A DNA stretch of 64,000 bases from Caecitellus pseudoparvulus. Its lineage: Eukaryota > Bigyra: Bicosoecida. Position 1 is the stretch's first letter, and each line of letters opens with the position of its first letter. Position numbers and translations under genes: made by a program. Below the pieces are notes generated by a model, which was not told where the DNA came from, made no database searches, and saw only the letters and a list, made by a program, of their open reading frames with translations. Positions 10,649 to 21,027 of this stretch are shown here, one piece after another. The DNA is taken from positions 124,001 to 188,000 of the forward strand of contig CBFFRQ010000088.1 of assembly GCA_965644315.1 (NCBI GenBank), read 5' to 3'.

Positions 10649-11668
10649 CTACAGCTGCTTCAAGAAGCGCAAGTTGCGCTTAGCGCTGGCCGCCATCTCC
10701 ATGCCGACGATGCTGCGGCAGGCCAGCGGGGGCACATCGCCGTGGCCTGGGTTCAAGGACGCATCAACGTCCTCTGAGTACACTTCCTGTGACTCGTTGA
10801 AGAAGGGGGCGTGCTCCTGTCGCCCCGTCACGCGGATGTCCAGACCTGGTAGCGCGTCGCAGGTGACCTGGCCCTGTGCGGCCTCGGGCACGCCCGCCTT
10901 GAGGCCGTACTGGCAGGTGCAGGCAAGGGGGGAGTGAGGCTCTTGCTTTCCCCAGGCATGGGCTGCCTCCAGCGTCGCTTGTGGGGCGTCGCTCCGCAGC
11001 ACGATGGCCGAGAAAGGCATGGCTTCCTGCGCAGGCAGGATGCGCAGGGCAGTAGCGCCCTGCGCCTGGCTCCTCCACACGCTCAATGCAGAGGGGAGTC
11101 TAGTGTAGCCTGCAGCGCCCAGGCCGTCCTCAGCGTCAGCCTGTGCATGCGGCGGCAGGCCTAGGACCACTTCGTGCACAGCAGGTTGCGCTGCGGCGTT
11201 GGAATGGGCCTCTCCACTCTGTGGCACGGAGGGGGTGCACGGGGCTTGGCTTGGGATTTCATGGACACAAGGCAGCAGTCCCACGCCCGTGGATGCGCTA
11301 ATGCGGGACCAGAGGCTGTTCATGAAGCCCATCAGCCCAGGCTGCGTGTTGCGGAAGTTGGGCAGAAGTGGCACCGCCACGCCTGGCAAGTCTTCCTGCG
11401 GCCCTGGTGTGCCGAGGTTCACAGAGAGTACTTGCAGGCCTCGGTTGACGTTCCTGTTCAGGCGGTAGCGGTGTGCGCTGGGCAGGCTCAGCAGCTCCAC
11501 GACCAAGCCGTTGCTCGACGCGAGGCCTGACGTGACAGCTACGTCACCCGGCAGAGTGTGCTGGTCCCACACTCGCGCCAGGCCCAAAGCCGACAGCAAG
11601 CCTGCGGCTTGGTTTTGAACCACCCTATCTGCACACAGGTATGTGACAGAGCGCAGTTGCAGGGCCAT
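10649..11668 (-). CDS. Hypothetical protein, possibly vicinal-oxygen-chelate (glyoxalase) fold
   Basis: Single open frame of 339 residues starting at the ATG 11668-11666; the frame continues further upstream but there it overlaps the next gene, so I did not extend it. The first 65 residues (VTYLCADRVVQNQAAGLLSA, then LGLARVWDQ and GLVVELLSLPS) follow the beta-alpha-beta-beta-beta rhythm of a glyoxalase module. A second, weaker module may start near VHEVVLGLP and continue through TALRILPAQ and FSAIVLRSD. No catalytic metal ligands are obvious. The middle (around 11170-11300) is Pro/Ser-rich and could hide a frame-neutral intron. This is a weak fold guess, not an established function. Confidence 0.4.
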   Translation of the reverse strand: MALQLRSVTYLCADRVVQNQAAGLLSALGLARVWDQHTLPGDVAVTSGLASSNGLVVELLSLPSAHRYRLNRNVNRGLQVLSVNLGTPGPQEDLPGVAVPLLPNFRNTQPGLMGFMNSLWSRISASTGVGLLPCVHEIPSQAPCTPSVPQSGEAHSNAAAQPAVHEVVLGLPPHAQADAEDGLGAAGYTRLPSALSVWRSQAQGATALRILPAQEAMPFSAIVLRSDAPQATLEAAHAWGKQEPHSPLACTCQYGLKAGVPEAAQGQVTCDALPGLDIRVTGRQEHAPFFNESQEVYSEDVDASLNPGHGDVPPLACRSIVGMEMAASAKRNLRFLKQL

Positions 11669-11817
11669 GGTGGAGTCTGTTGCCCGGCACCGCAGATGCC
11701 TTGAAGTGGCGTGCTGATGGGCCGCTGACTGCTGCAACGCCAGACACCGACGTGGCCACGGCAGCTGCAGCGGGGCAGGTTGTGGGCCTTCGCAGTGCCC
11801 ACACGGTGTGGGTGCGT

Positions 11818-13681
11818 CTACACTTTGCCCTGCTCCACAGACTGCTTGGGCGGGCTGCGCTTGGATGTGCCGGCAGCGGCATCGTCTCCATCGCCCCTGG
11901 CGACTTCCGGCGCACTCGGCGTGAAGATCAGGCTGGCCACGCCCGTGACGGCCCCTGCCACGGCCCCGCCAGCGTCTCGCATGCGCCGCGCTGCATGTGC
12001 CCTGAAGGCGGACAGGGAGAAGCCCTTCTCGAACTCCTCCACGCTCCACCCCAGCGCGTGCAGTGCTGCTTCGTGCTCCTCGGGCTCAATGCCGTGGCGC
12101 TGGGCGTACGCGATGGCCTCAGCCTTGCGAGCCTGGTTCACAGAGCCAGATGCATCCAGGCAAGCCGCCAGGCGCTGCCTGTACCGGTGCAGGCGCCCAA
12201 TGCCGCCATGCGTCCAAGCCAGGCGCTGGGCCGTCTCCGCTGCAGCCAGGGACAGGAGGGGTGTGCGCAGCGTGTTGTCCAGGTCCAGCTCCCGGCGCAC
12301 TGCGGCGAGGGGCAGGATCATGACGCGCCCTGAGGCGCTGGACAGGCGCACCGTGCACGGCGAGGGGCGCCCCTCCACCACCCGCAGCGTCGGCGCAATG
12401 GGGGCCGCTTTGCGGGCCAGAGCGCCCTTGATGGAGGCTGCCTTGCTGCCCTCAGCGCCTCCGCCCTCGCTGCCGGCAGCCACGAACTTGGTGCGGTGTG
12501 CAGTGGCCCCCTCCTCCGCCGGCGCCGCCAAGGGGTCAGCCTGCTCTGATGTGCCATTTGAGCGGCCAGTCGCAGCGGCCAAGGCTTGGGAGGCCTGTGC
12601 GGCGGCTGCGCGGGCGGCAGCGGTGGCGGCAGCCTCTGCCCGGGGCCCACTGGCGGGCTTGGTGCCGTGGTCCACTGTGGCACTGGTGGGGGGCAGCAGC
12701 ACAGCGAGGGAGGTGGAGAAGGAGTGTGGCGGCAGCATGGCCACCTGGCGCCCCGCCACCTCCAGGTCCGCCGAGCCTTGCACCAGGAAGACGATGCTGC
12801 GCACGGGGGCGCCTTCGCTGGCCAGCTGCTCTCCCTCGTACACGCTGCGGAAGGTGATGTGCTTCAGCAGGCGGCTGAACTGCCGGGGTGTAAACCCGTG
12901 CGGTGCGAAGCTGCTCTCGAAGACGTCCAGTGCCTCGTCTGTGAAGGCCACTTGCTTCCGCTCGTTCACCAGCTTCAGCAGGTTGAACAGGTTGAAGCTG
13001 GCGAAGAGCATGGTCCAGAAGATGGGCGCCTTGCTGGGCAGGTCCTTGTGCAGCAGCAGCATCACAACGTTGGCCATGCTGCCGCAGAGGAAGAAGTACC
13101 GCATGTCCAGCACGTCTGACTGGGAGTACGCCAGGAAGGTGGCACCGGGAATGAAAATGTTGGCGAGGAAGACGTCCCGGAACAGCTCACGGTAGTCCAG
13201 GTGCCTGCGCCGGGGGTGTGCGAGCAGAGCCTGCATCAACTGCTCTGCGGCAGGCCCTGGTGAAGTCGCCTCACCTGATGCTGTACGGCATGCGGTTCCA
13301 CAGCTGCTCCCATGCAGACTTGGGCACAGGCTTTTGCGATGTCTTGGACCCCGCTTGAGGTTGCTCTGCTTCATGAGCGGTGGGGGGGGCGGTGCAGGTC
13401 GCGTTACATGTGCAGCTCGTTTCGCCGACGTTTCACGCACCCTGCTTTGCCTTCACCTTCCCGGAGGACCGCACGCGCCCCCGCGTTTCTGCGGCGCTGT
13501 CCAGCTGCTCGGCCTGCACCTCAGCCCTCCCTTTTGTCCGCACACGACGGACTCGTCTTCCATGCTGCGCCTCCGCGACCGCGCCGCTGGAGATGCCAAA
13601 GGGAGCAGTGCTGAACCGCAGACCGAGGTTCGGCCGGCTCCTGACCAGAGCGTGCCCCCTCACCACTACACGCAGAGACAT
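11818..13681 (-). CDS. Popeye-domain (POPDC-like) membrane protein
   Basis: Model of 572 residues: exons 13681-13441, 13365-13275 and 13204-11818, with GT-AG introns of 75 nt (13440-13366) and 70 nt (13274-13205). Phases agree (1, then 2), joining PKSAWEQLWNRMPYSIR to HLDYRELFRDVF. Three hydrophobic helices follow (VFLANIFIPGATFLAY, RYFFLCGSMANVVMLLL, PIFWTMLFASFNLFNLL), then a cyclic-nucleotide-binding-like beta roll (residues about 195-260; ITFRSVYEGEQLASEG, VFLVQGSADLEV). This is the Popeye order: three TM helices and then the Popeye domain. Animal POPDC proteins bind cAMP through a DSPE motif; here the equivalent stretch reads LPPHSFSTSL, without DSPE. An Ala/Ser-rich insert of about 110 residues precedes the last strand (TVRLSSASGRVMILPL). 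The first exon is basic and is the least certain part. Confidence 0.68.
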
Positions 13682-13808
13682 GGCGACTGCATGCAAAGCA
13701 AAACATTCGCCAGCCAGTGGGCGCTATATGTGCATTCCTAGGGTCTTCGTGCCGCAGCTGTGAGTGAAGTGCAGGCGCGAGCAAGTTGCTGCGCCATGCA
13801 ACGTGCCA

Positions 13809-16576
13809 TTACAGCCGAGGCAAGGTCAGGCCTCCGCCACCCGCCCCAGGCCGCCGTGCGTGCCCTCCCCCACTCCTGGCTGCACCAGTCACACTGCCAC
13901 CGAGGGACGGCAACCCGCCTCCTGACGTGCTGGCCCCAGAGCTGCCCCCCCCGCCAAACGCGTGGCCTGACCGCTTGCCTGCAGTGGTGGTGGATCCCAG
14001 CGAGGGCAGGCCGCCTGCACTGGCGGTGGACACGCCTGCCCCGCCTGAAATGGAGGGCAGCCCACCGCCCCCTCCTGACGACAAGGCAGGCAGCCCCCCG
14101 CCGCCCGTGACACCGGCCGGCCCCCTGCCGCCGGCACTGACAGCGGGCAGCCCGCCGGTGACGTGGCTGGCGGCGGGCGCCACGGGGGAGGGGCGCATGG
14201 TGGTGGCCCCCGCCGCCCCTGCTCGAATGGTGGGCAGCCCCCCCTCCGACACGCCCCCCCGTCCGGCACTGGCGCGGGAGCCTCGGCTGGAGCTGCGGGA
14301 CACCGTGCCGCCTCGGCCGATGTCCGGCAACTGCCCTGCCGCCAGCCCCACCGCGCCACCGCCGCCTGCCGCTGCGCCTCCATGGGGGGACACGCCCCTG
14401 CCCTCGCCTGCGCCGCCCACAATGGGCAGGCCGGAGGCTGCCGAGGCTGCGGCGCCCTTCTTGGCCGCCCGGATGGAGGCGAGGGGGATGGTCCACGTCT
14501 CTGTGTCCTCGTTCCACACGCTGCGCTCCCACAGCTGCGCCATGTCGCTGCGGCTGAGGACGGCCTCCACCAGCGTCTCGAACAGGCGCGCCTCCCGGTC
14601 GCGCTCCACCAGCTGCGTCACGAGGATGTCCCGGTCTCGCGCCGCCTCACTGCGCAGCTCCTCTTCCCGCCGCCGCAGCTCTGCGTCGTGCTTCTTCACT
14701 AGCGCCGCCAGCATGGCCTCCTGGTCGGCAGCTGCCGAGGACATGCTGGCCATCTCCGCCTGCAGTGCCGCAGCTTCCTCCCGCAGACGCCGCTGCTTGG
14801 CCTTCAACTTGGCTTCCCGCCGCCGGCGCTTGGTGGCCTCGTGCTCCGCTGCACGGGCGGCGGCCTCCTCCACGGCACGCTGCACCTCTGCGTCGTCCTT
14901 GCCGCCCTGCCCCGCCACCTTCTTGTCTAGCATGCCCTGCAGGGAGGCTAGCTTGGCGGCCATGTCCGCCTGGGCTGCTTGGGCCGCTTCGGTCAGTGCG
15001 CGCTGCTCCTCCAGCTCGCCAGCCATGCCAGTCGCACCCAGGTCCGACGGCACGCTGGCAGGCTCTGAAGGTGACGCCGCCCCTGCCCTGCCCTCACCCC
15101 CCTCGGCAGGGCTGGAGCCAGAGGGGGGGGCGGCAGGCAGACGCTGGGCGGTGGGTGCCCCACCCTCAGCTGGAGCAGGTGCCGGCGCTGGTGCTGCTGC
15201 CTCCGGAGCCGTGGAGGGGGCACCCCCCCCCCCTGCACCAGCCTTGCCCCCTGATGCCGCTTCCAGTGCCGCCAGGACGGCTGCTGGGTCGCCTGAGGCG
15301 GTGGCGGCCGCGAGGGCAGCTTTGAGCTTCTCGATCTCCTCCTTGTACTCCCGCAGTAGGGCGTCCTTGGGGTCCTCGTTGATGATGGGCTTGTTCTTGA
15401 TCTGCTTGGCACGGTCGGCGTACCGCAGCGTGCTGAGCGTCTCGTCGTAGTTGTAGTCGGCGGGTGAGATGGCTGCCATCATGACGGTCTTGGTGTTGCC
15501 GCCCAGGCTGTCCTGCAGCAGGCGTGTGAGCTTGGAGTCGCGGTAGGGGATGTGCTTGGTCTTGGAGTCCACGAGGGCGGAGATGACGTTGCCCAGGGCG
15601 GTGAGGGACATGTTGATCTTGATGCCTTCCTTCATGCGGGCCCCCTGGGCGCCGGTCTTGGCAGGGCGCTCCGACCCTGCCAGGTCCACCAGGTTCAACT
15701 TGCCGCGTGTGACGTGGTCCTTGCCCCCCTCCGTCTCCGCCGGCTCCGACGCCTCGATGACGATTTGAAAGAGTGAGTGGGAGCGGGAGGAGGTGGCGTT
15801 CATGGCGGTGGCGCCGACGGTGCGGTGGGCCTCCCCGCGCAGCATGGCCGCCTCCAGCGCCTCCACTGTGTCCGTCACCTCCTCTGTCAGCCCGTCCACG
15901 TACACGCCCTTGTCGGGGTGCTGCTTCAGCGGCAGCTTCTTCTTGGGGTCGGCCCCCAGCAAGTCCCGGATTTCCTCGTTGTACAGCTCGATGTAGCTGC
16001 ACCGCACGAGGAACTCCTTGCCCTGCGCGATCTTGATGCTCTCGAAAATGTGGTCGAAGGAGTTGGGCGTGATGCCCCGCATCTCCGGCGGGTCTCGCAG
16101 GCCGCTCATCGTGAACGTCTTGCCGCAGCCTGGCACCAGGGGGCATGACGGCGTGCAGCGGTGCAGGCGCCCATGCACACGCTATCGCGCACGCACCTGT
16201 CTGGCCATACGCAAAGATTGTGCCATTGAAGCCCTGCAGCACGCTCTCCACCAGGGAGTAGCCTGGGGACGGCGCAAGGTGGACGAGAGGGTGGCCCAAC
16301 AAAAACGCCCGTCGCAGAGACGCCGCCTCGTGCCCCGCTTGCTCCTGCAGGCGGCGGGCCCCACGCACCAAGCTCATCGTACACCGCCTTTTGCTTGGAT
16401 TCCGTGCCAAAGGTTGCGTCAAACGTGAACTGCTTCGTGGACTCGGGGTCCCCCGGCTGCGCAATCTTTAACGAGCCCTCCTCCTCAAAGACGGTGATGA
16501 TGTTGTCGCAGCCACGCTCCTTTTCTTTGGAGTTCATGGGGCGGCATCGCACCACAACCTTCACTGCCTCGGCCAT
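13809..16576 (-). CDS. Kinesin-2 family motor (KIF3-like, anterograde intraflagellar transport)
   Basis: 864 residues from three exons: 16576-16369, 16262-16197 and 16129-13809. Introns are 106 nt (16368-16263) and 67 nt (16196-16130), both phase 1 with GTGCGT donors. The motor domain starts at the N-terminus ([16 protein letters not shown]). The P-loop GQTGCGKTF spans the exon 2/3 junction; switch I is NATSSRSH and switch II is [15 protein letters not shown]. The neck region [20 protein letters not shown] is the kinesin-2 signature. A coiled coil covers roughly residues 430-610 ([20 protein letters not shown] and neighbours). The tail is low-complexity and Gly-rich, with repeated GLP-type units. 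Kinesin-2 works as a heterotrimer that moves IFT trains to the ciliary tip; the partner motor and KAP are not in this window. Confidence 0.9.
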
Positions 16577-16918
16577 CCTTCCCGTGTCTCACTGGCCGTG
16601 CTCTTGCGCTGCAGTGCTCGGGCAGGACTGGCGAGGGGACAAGAAACGCCGGTGAAACTGCAGCCGCAGCCTGGCTCCCCACTGGCTTTCAGATTCGGGC
16701 ATTCACAGGGGTGCCGAAAGCAGGCAAAGAAAGCGGACTGCAGCTGGTTGCTGCCAAGTCTGTGAATTGTCCAGTGTCCCGGTATTGACACGCTTGCGGC
16801 GACGGCGTCGCGTGGCGTAAGGTGTCGCCTCCAGCTCTGCAGGTGCCCGGGAGCTGCACAGCGACAGCAGGCAGACCTCAGGCAAGGCTTGACGTGCTTC
16901 AGAGCACCAACTGCTGCT
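16577..16918. other. Intergenic region upstream of the kinesin gene
   Basis: 342 bp between the kinesin-2 start and the stop of the RAD60-like gene on the same strand. It should hold the kinesin promoter and the 3' end of the upstream gene. No motif or repeat stands out. Confidence 0.4.
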
Positions 16919-17950
16919 TCAAGCGTTGTGGATCTGGCGAGCCGCCCGGCGTCTCGAGCTGCGGCGAAGCGCGGGAGAGGGGGCTGGGGCAGCCTTGGCC
17001 TGTCGGGTCGCTGGCTTGCCCCTCCCCCTGCCGCGCTTGGAGGGCGGCGCGGCAGTGGCTTTCTTTGCCAGGGCAGCACCGGGGGCTTTCGGCGAGGCAG
17101 GGTGTCCGTGCACGTCGATGATGCACTCGGGCTTGTCGCCTGCGATGGCCTCGTCGGCCAAGTCTGGGTCCAGCTCCTGCAGCGACGCAGTGGAGGACAC
17201 GGGCAGACCATCCAGCGACAGGCGGAAGGTCTGTGGCATGGTGCCTGGCGGCAGGCGCCCTGCCTGGGTCATGGACCGCACCACTTCGCTGAAGGCCGCC
17301 GCCAGCGGTACGAGGGCGTTGATGGGGGTCGTGGTGGGCGGGAACTTGGAGGAGTCCCCGGTCACGTGCCGCAGGGTCACCAGCACAGTGTTGGGCGAGG
17401 AGAGATTCAGGCCCCTCCCGCGAGGTGCTGAGGCAGCCCCTGCAGGGGCACTCTGGGCTGGCGGTGTGAGCGGGGGTGAGGGCGTTGCACTCGCTGCCGT
17501 CCCTGCAGGCAGTGTGGGGGGCTTCACCGTCGGCGTGCGGGCAGATGCGTGGGCGCCGATGAGAGAAAAGCGCTCGCGCATGGCCTTGAGCGTCTCCGTG
17601 TTCCTGGACAGCAGCTCTTCCTCGCTGACGGCGCGGCGGACAGGGGCCGGCGTGTCAATGTCAGATTCAGCGGTCAGGTTCAGTTGACCTGTCTCTGCTG
17701 AGGTGCGAGAGCACGGGCAGTCTGTGCGGGATGATAGTGCAGCTGGCACGAACGGCGACGCACCCTCTGGACACGAAGCAGGCGTGCCAACGCCACTGGA
17801 GTCGCTGCGCCGGCGCTTCAATCCTCGCTGTGCGAGCTGCAGCGCAAGGCTGTTCACTGTGACGTCCACGACTTCGTCTGAGTCTGACGAGTCTGATGAC
17901 TCTGCTGCCTGGCCTGCACTGCCATGGCTGGCCCTGCGTTGGTGCTTCAT
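16919..17950 (-). CDS. RAD60/NIP45/Esc2-like protein with C-terminal SUMO-like domain
   Basis: Single-exon ORF of 343 residues, ATG at 17950-17948. Residues about 19-33 (ESSDSSDSDEVVDVTV) are a textbook SUMO-interacting motif: a hydrophobic VVDV core beside acidic and phosphorylatable serines. The middle is disordered and Pro/Ser-rich. Residues about 185-285 look like a ubiquitin/SUMO beta-grasp: LVTLRHVTGDSSKF, an alpha-helical stretch (FSEVVRSMTQAG), then FRLSLDGLPVSSTASLQELD and the closing strand ECIIDVHG. SIMs plus SUMO-like domains are the hallmark of the RAD60/Esc2/NIP45 family, which acts in recombination repair with SMC5/6. A basic, AT-hook-like tail (KRGRGRGKP) follows the domain, which is unusual because the family normally ends at the SUMO-like domain. 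No GG processing site is present, so it is not SUMO itself. Confidence 0.5.
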   Translation of the reverse strand: MKHQRRASHGSAGQAAESSDSSDSDEVVDVTVNSLALQLAQRGLKRRRSDSSGVGTPASCPEGASPFVPAALSSRTDCPCSRTSAETGQLNLTAESDIDTPAPVRRAVSEEELLSRNTETLKAMRERFSLIGAHASARTPTVKPPTLPAGTAASATPSPPLTPPAQSAPAGAASAPRGRGLNLSSPNTVLVTLRHVTGDSSKFPPTTTPINALVPLAAAFSEVVRSMTQAGRLPPGTMPQTFRLSLDGLPVSSTASLQELDPDLADEAIAGDKPECIIDVHGHPASPKAPGAALAKKATAAPPSKRGRGRGKPATRQAKAAPAPSPALRRSSRRRAARQIHNA

Positions 17951-18248
17951 GAGGGTCCTCAGCGCTGCGCAGTTTCAGCAACGTTTCGGGTGCGCAGGCA
18001 GCTGGTGCCTGCCGCGACGCAGAGCGGCTCACCGCACCATCAGCCATGAGTCCTGACATGCACTGCTCCTCTGAGTCCTCTCGAAGGTATTCCGGTGTCG
18101 GGTCCATGTTTCTGGGACTTGGAGAGGAAGCAGGCAGGTCAGCTGGCGCAGCGACGTGCGCTGGACAGGCACGAGGCGCAGGAAACCGCGCGGCCTGGGG
18201 GCCATGGAACAGCCAGCGTGCATTGTCGAGGAGGTGGGTTGTGTGCTC

Positions 18249-20870
18249 TCACTGGAAGTTTGCGCGCAAGTCCTTCAGCATGGCGATGGCGTCGGCCAGG
18301 GGGGTCATGGCCACGCGGCCCTTGTCGCCCTTCTTGGTGCCTCGGGCGCGGATGTTCACGCCGCGCTCGGCAGCCTCGGCGGTGCCCACGGTGAAGGAGA
18401 AGTTGTACCCTGCCTTGGCGGCCTTCAGCACCTTCTTGTTGTACGTGTCGGAGGACAGGTCCACCTCCGCCTCGAAGCCCTCCTTGAACAGGGCGTCCTT
18501 CACCTCATAGGCGTAGTCCACGAGGGACTCGTCGCCCAGCGTGATGGGCACCACCATGACCTGGCGAGGGGACAGCCACAGCGGCCACTTGCCGCCGTAG
18601 TGCTCCGTCAGCACGGCAGAAATGCGCTCCAGAGACCCCAGCACGGCACGGTGGATGATGACGGGCCTGGCGTAGCCTGGGGGCACACCCTCAGCCATGG
18701 CAGCCGCCGCCGCCGCCGCCTCGTCCCCAGCAGCAGCAACACCCGAGCCAGAGGCGGCCTCGGCCGCGTCGCCCTTGCGAGGGGGCGCGCTGTACTTGAG
18801 GTCGAAGCGGATGGGGAGCTGGAAGTCCAGCTGGATGGTGGCGCACTGGTGCCCGCGGCCCAGGGCGTCGAAGACCTTGATGTCGATCTTGGGGCCGTAG
18901 AAGGCGCCGTCGCCGACGTTCAGCTTCCAGGGCTTGCCGAAGGAGTCCAGGGCCGTGCGCAGGGCCAGCTCCGCCTGATCCCACAGCACGCGCTCGCCGA
19001 GGGCCTTCTTGGGGCGCGTGGACAGGTTCAGCTCGAAGTCCATGCCGAAGATGCCGTAGATGGTGTTGACGAAGTCCAGGCACCCCTCCACCTCCTTCTC
19101 GATGTGGTCCACGGCGCAGAAGATGTGCGCGTCGTCCTGGCAGAAGCGCCGGACGCGGGTGAGGCCGGTGAGGGCGCCGCTGAACTCGTTGCGGTGCAGG
19201 ACGCCAAAGTCAGCCAGGCGCAGGGGCAGCTCGCGGTAGGAGCGGTGGCGGTGCCCGAACATGACACAGTGGCCGGGGCAGTTCATGGGTTTCATGCCGA
19301 AGTCCTGCCCCTCCACCTTGAACGTGAACATGTTCTCCAAGTAGTGCTTGGCGTGCCCCGAGGTGTGCCACAGGTCCAAGTTGAAGACGTTGGGCGTGAT
19401 GACCTCCCGGAAGCCCCGTGCCCGGTACTGCTCCCGGATGACCTCCGTCAGCACGTTGTAGATGCGCGTGCCCTGGGGCGTCCAGAAGGCGGACCCGGGC
19501 GACAGCTGGTCGAAGAAGAAGAGCTCCTGCTCCGTGCCGATGTGCCGGTGGTCGCACAGCTTGGCGGCTTCCAGGTTGGCCAGGTGCTTCTTCAGCCCCT
19601 TGGCGTCGGGGAAGGACACTGCGTACAGGCGCTGCAGGGCGTCGTTGGCGGTGTTGCCCAGCCAGTTCGTGCCGGACGAGCGCAGCACCTTGAAGGCCTT
19701 GATGAGGTTGGTGTTGGGGATGTGTGGGCCGGTGCACAGGTCCACCAGGGTGCCGCAGCGGTACGCCGTCGTAAGCTTGTCGTCGGGGATCTTGTGCGTG
19801 ATGAGCTGCACCTTGAACGGGTTGTCTGCGAACAGCTCAAGCGCCTGCGCCTTGGTCAGCACCACGCGCTCGTACACCTGCCCCTCCTTGCACACCGCCA
19901 GGGCGGCAGTCTCCACGGCCTTCGTGTCTTCCTCTCGCAGGGCAGTGCTGCCCATGTATGCGTCGTAGTAGAAGCCCTCTGAAGTGGGGGGGCCCACCGT
20001 CAGCTTGCTGCCGAAGACGCGCTCCAGCGTCTCGCCCAGCACGTGCGCAGAGGAATGCCAGAAGGTCTCGCGCCCCTCCTCCGAGTCGAAGGTGAGGATC
20101 GCCAGGGTGCAGTCGCCCTCCAGTGGCCGGGTCATGTCCCACAGCTCGCCAGCGGCGCCTGCCGCGTGCAGCACGTCATGCAGGTGGTGGCACACGTCCA
20201 CCTCCTCCTCCTCCTCTTCCTCAGGGTGCACGAACTTGTCTTCATCACTGGCGATGCGCCTGGAGTACTCCACCTGCGGCAGTGGAGAGGGTTCGGGGTG
20301 CTGGCATGCCTCGCAGCAGCGCAGAACGCCAGCGGGGCGCACGTGCCACGCACCTTCGCGACAATGGCCTTCTTTGCGAGGCTCTTGGAGATGCCCAGCG
20401 CAATGTCCATGGGGGACGTCTCCCAAGATGTGCCCTCCTTCACACTGCCGTCGGGCAGGGTGATCTTGATGGCCTCATGCGGCTTGGCTGCAGGGGCAGG
20501 TGGCGGGTGTGGAAATTCCGCACTGAATCGCCGCGACGTGGGCAGGGGACGCGTCTGCGGCCCACACACCTGCGATGCGGGCCTTCTCGTCCTCCACAAT
20601 CTGATCAAAGAGCGCCTTGCGGTCCTGGAGGAACTGGGGGTTCTTCGTCGGCGTGAACTCGCCGCCAATCAGCCCCGTCTCCTCGATGCGCCCGGAGGTG
20701 GTCTCCTTGGTGCGAGTCTTCTCACGGCCGGCCCCGACGCCAGCCGCTGCTGCCGCCGTGGCGTGCACGTGCGTGATGCGTGACTTCAACTCCAGCACCT
20801 TGGTGCCTGCTTCAGTCTCCAGCACCTTGAAGGCAGCCCCTAGGGGCTCCGTGGGCATGACAGCTGACAT
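18249..20870 (-). CDS. Threonine-tRNA ligase (threonyl-tRNA synthetase)
   Basis: 819 residues from exons 20870-20570, 20487-20354 and 20273-18249; introns of 82 nt (20569-20488, phase 1) and 80 nt (20353-20274, phase 0). It charges tRNA-Thr. The order is a eukaryotic N-terminal extension ([15 protein letters not shown]), a TGS domain ([13 protein letters not shown]), an editing domain ([17 protein letters not shown] with the HxxxH pair; [13 protein letters not shown] with the Cys), a class II catalytic core and a C-terminal anticodon-binding domain ([12 protein letters not shown] to the end). Zinc ligands are seen in [12 protein letters not shown] and in [14 protein letters not shown]. Motif 2 is [20 protein letters not shown]. 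Two oddities: an acidic insert (PEEEEEEEV) inside the TGS domain and an Ala-rich insert just before the motif 3 region. No clear organelle presequence is seen, so it is probably cytosolic. Confidence 0.95.
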
Positions 20871-21027
20871 GGCTGGCGGGCGGTAGAGTGGCCGCTGGTG
20901 CGCGCTCGCCGAGCCTGCGTCGACGGGGTGCTCCCAAGGCAGGGAAGGGGCGGCAGCCTGTCTTCATGGACAGGGCCTGGACGGTGAGAAGCTAGGTGCA
21001 TTGAAAGTGCCGCGAGGCGTGCTCTGC

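Noticed and set aside
11669-12049. N-terminal extension of the 10649-11668 protein
   Set aside because: It overlaps the Popeye coding exon in another frame and lacks an ATG with protein-like sequence.
13786-15450. 554-codon open frame antisense to kinesin-2
   Set aside because: Pro/Ala/Ser-rich shadow of the coiled coil and Gly-rich tail of the kinesin.
18156-19982. 608-codon open frame antisense to threonyl-tRNA synthetase
   Set aside because: Shadow of the synthetase; Val/Gln/His-rich repeats reflect the reverse complement of conserved codons.
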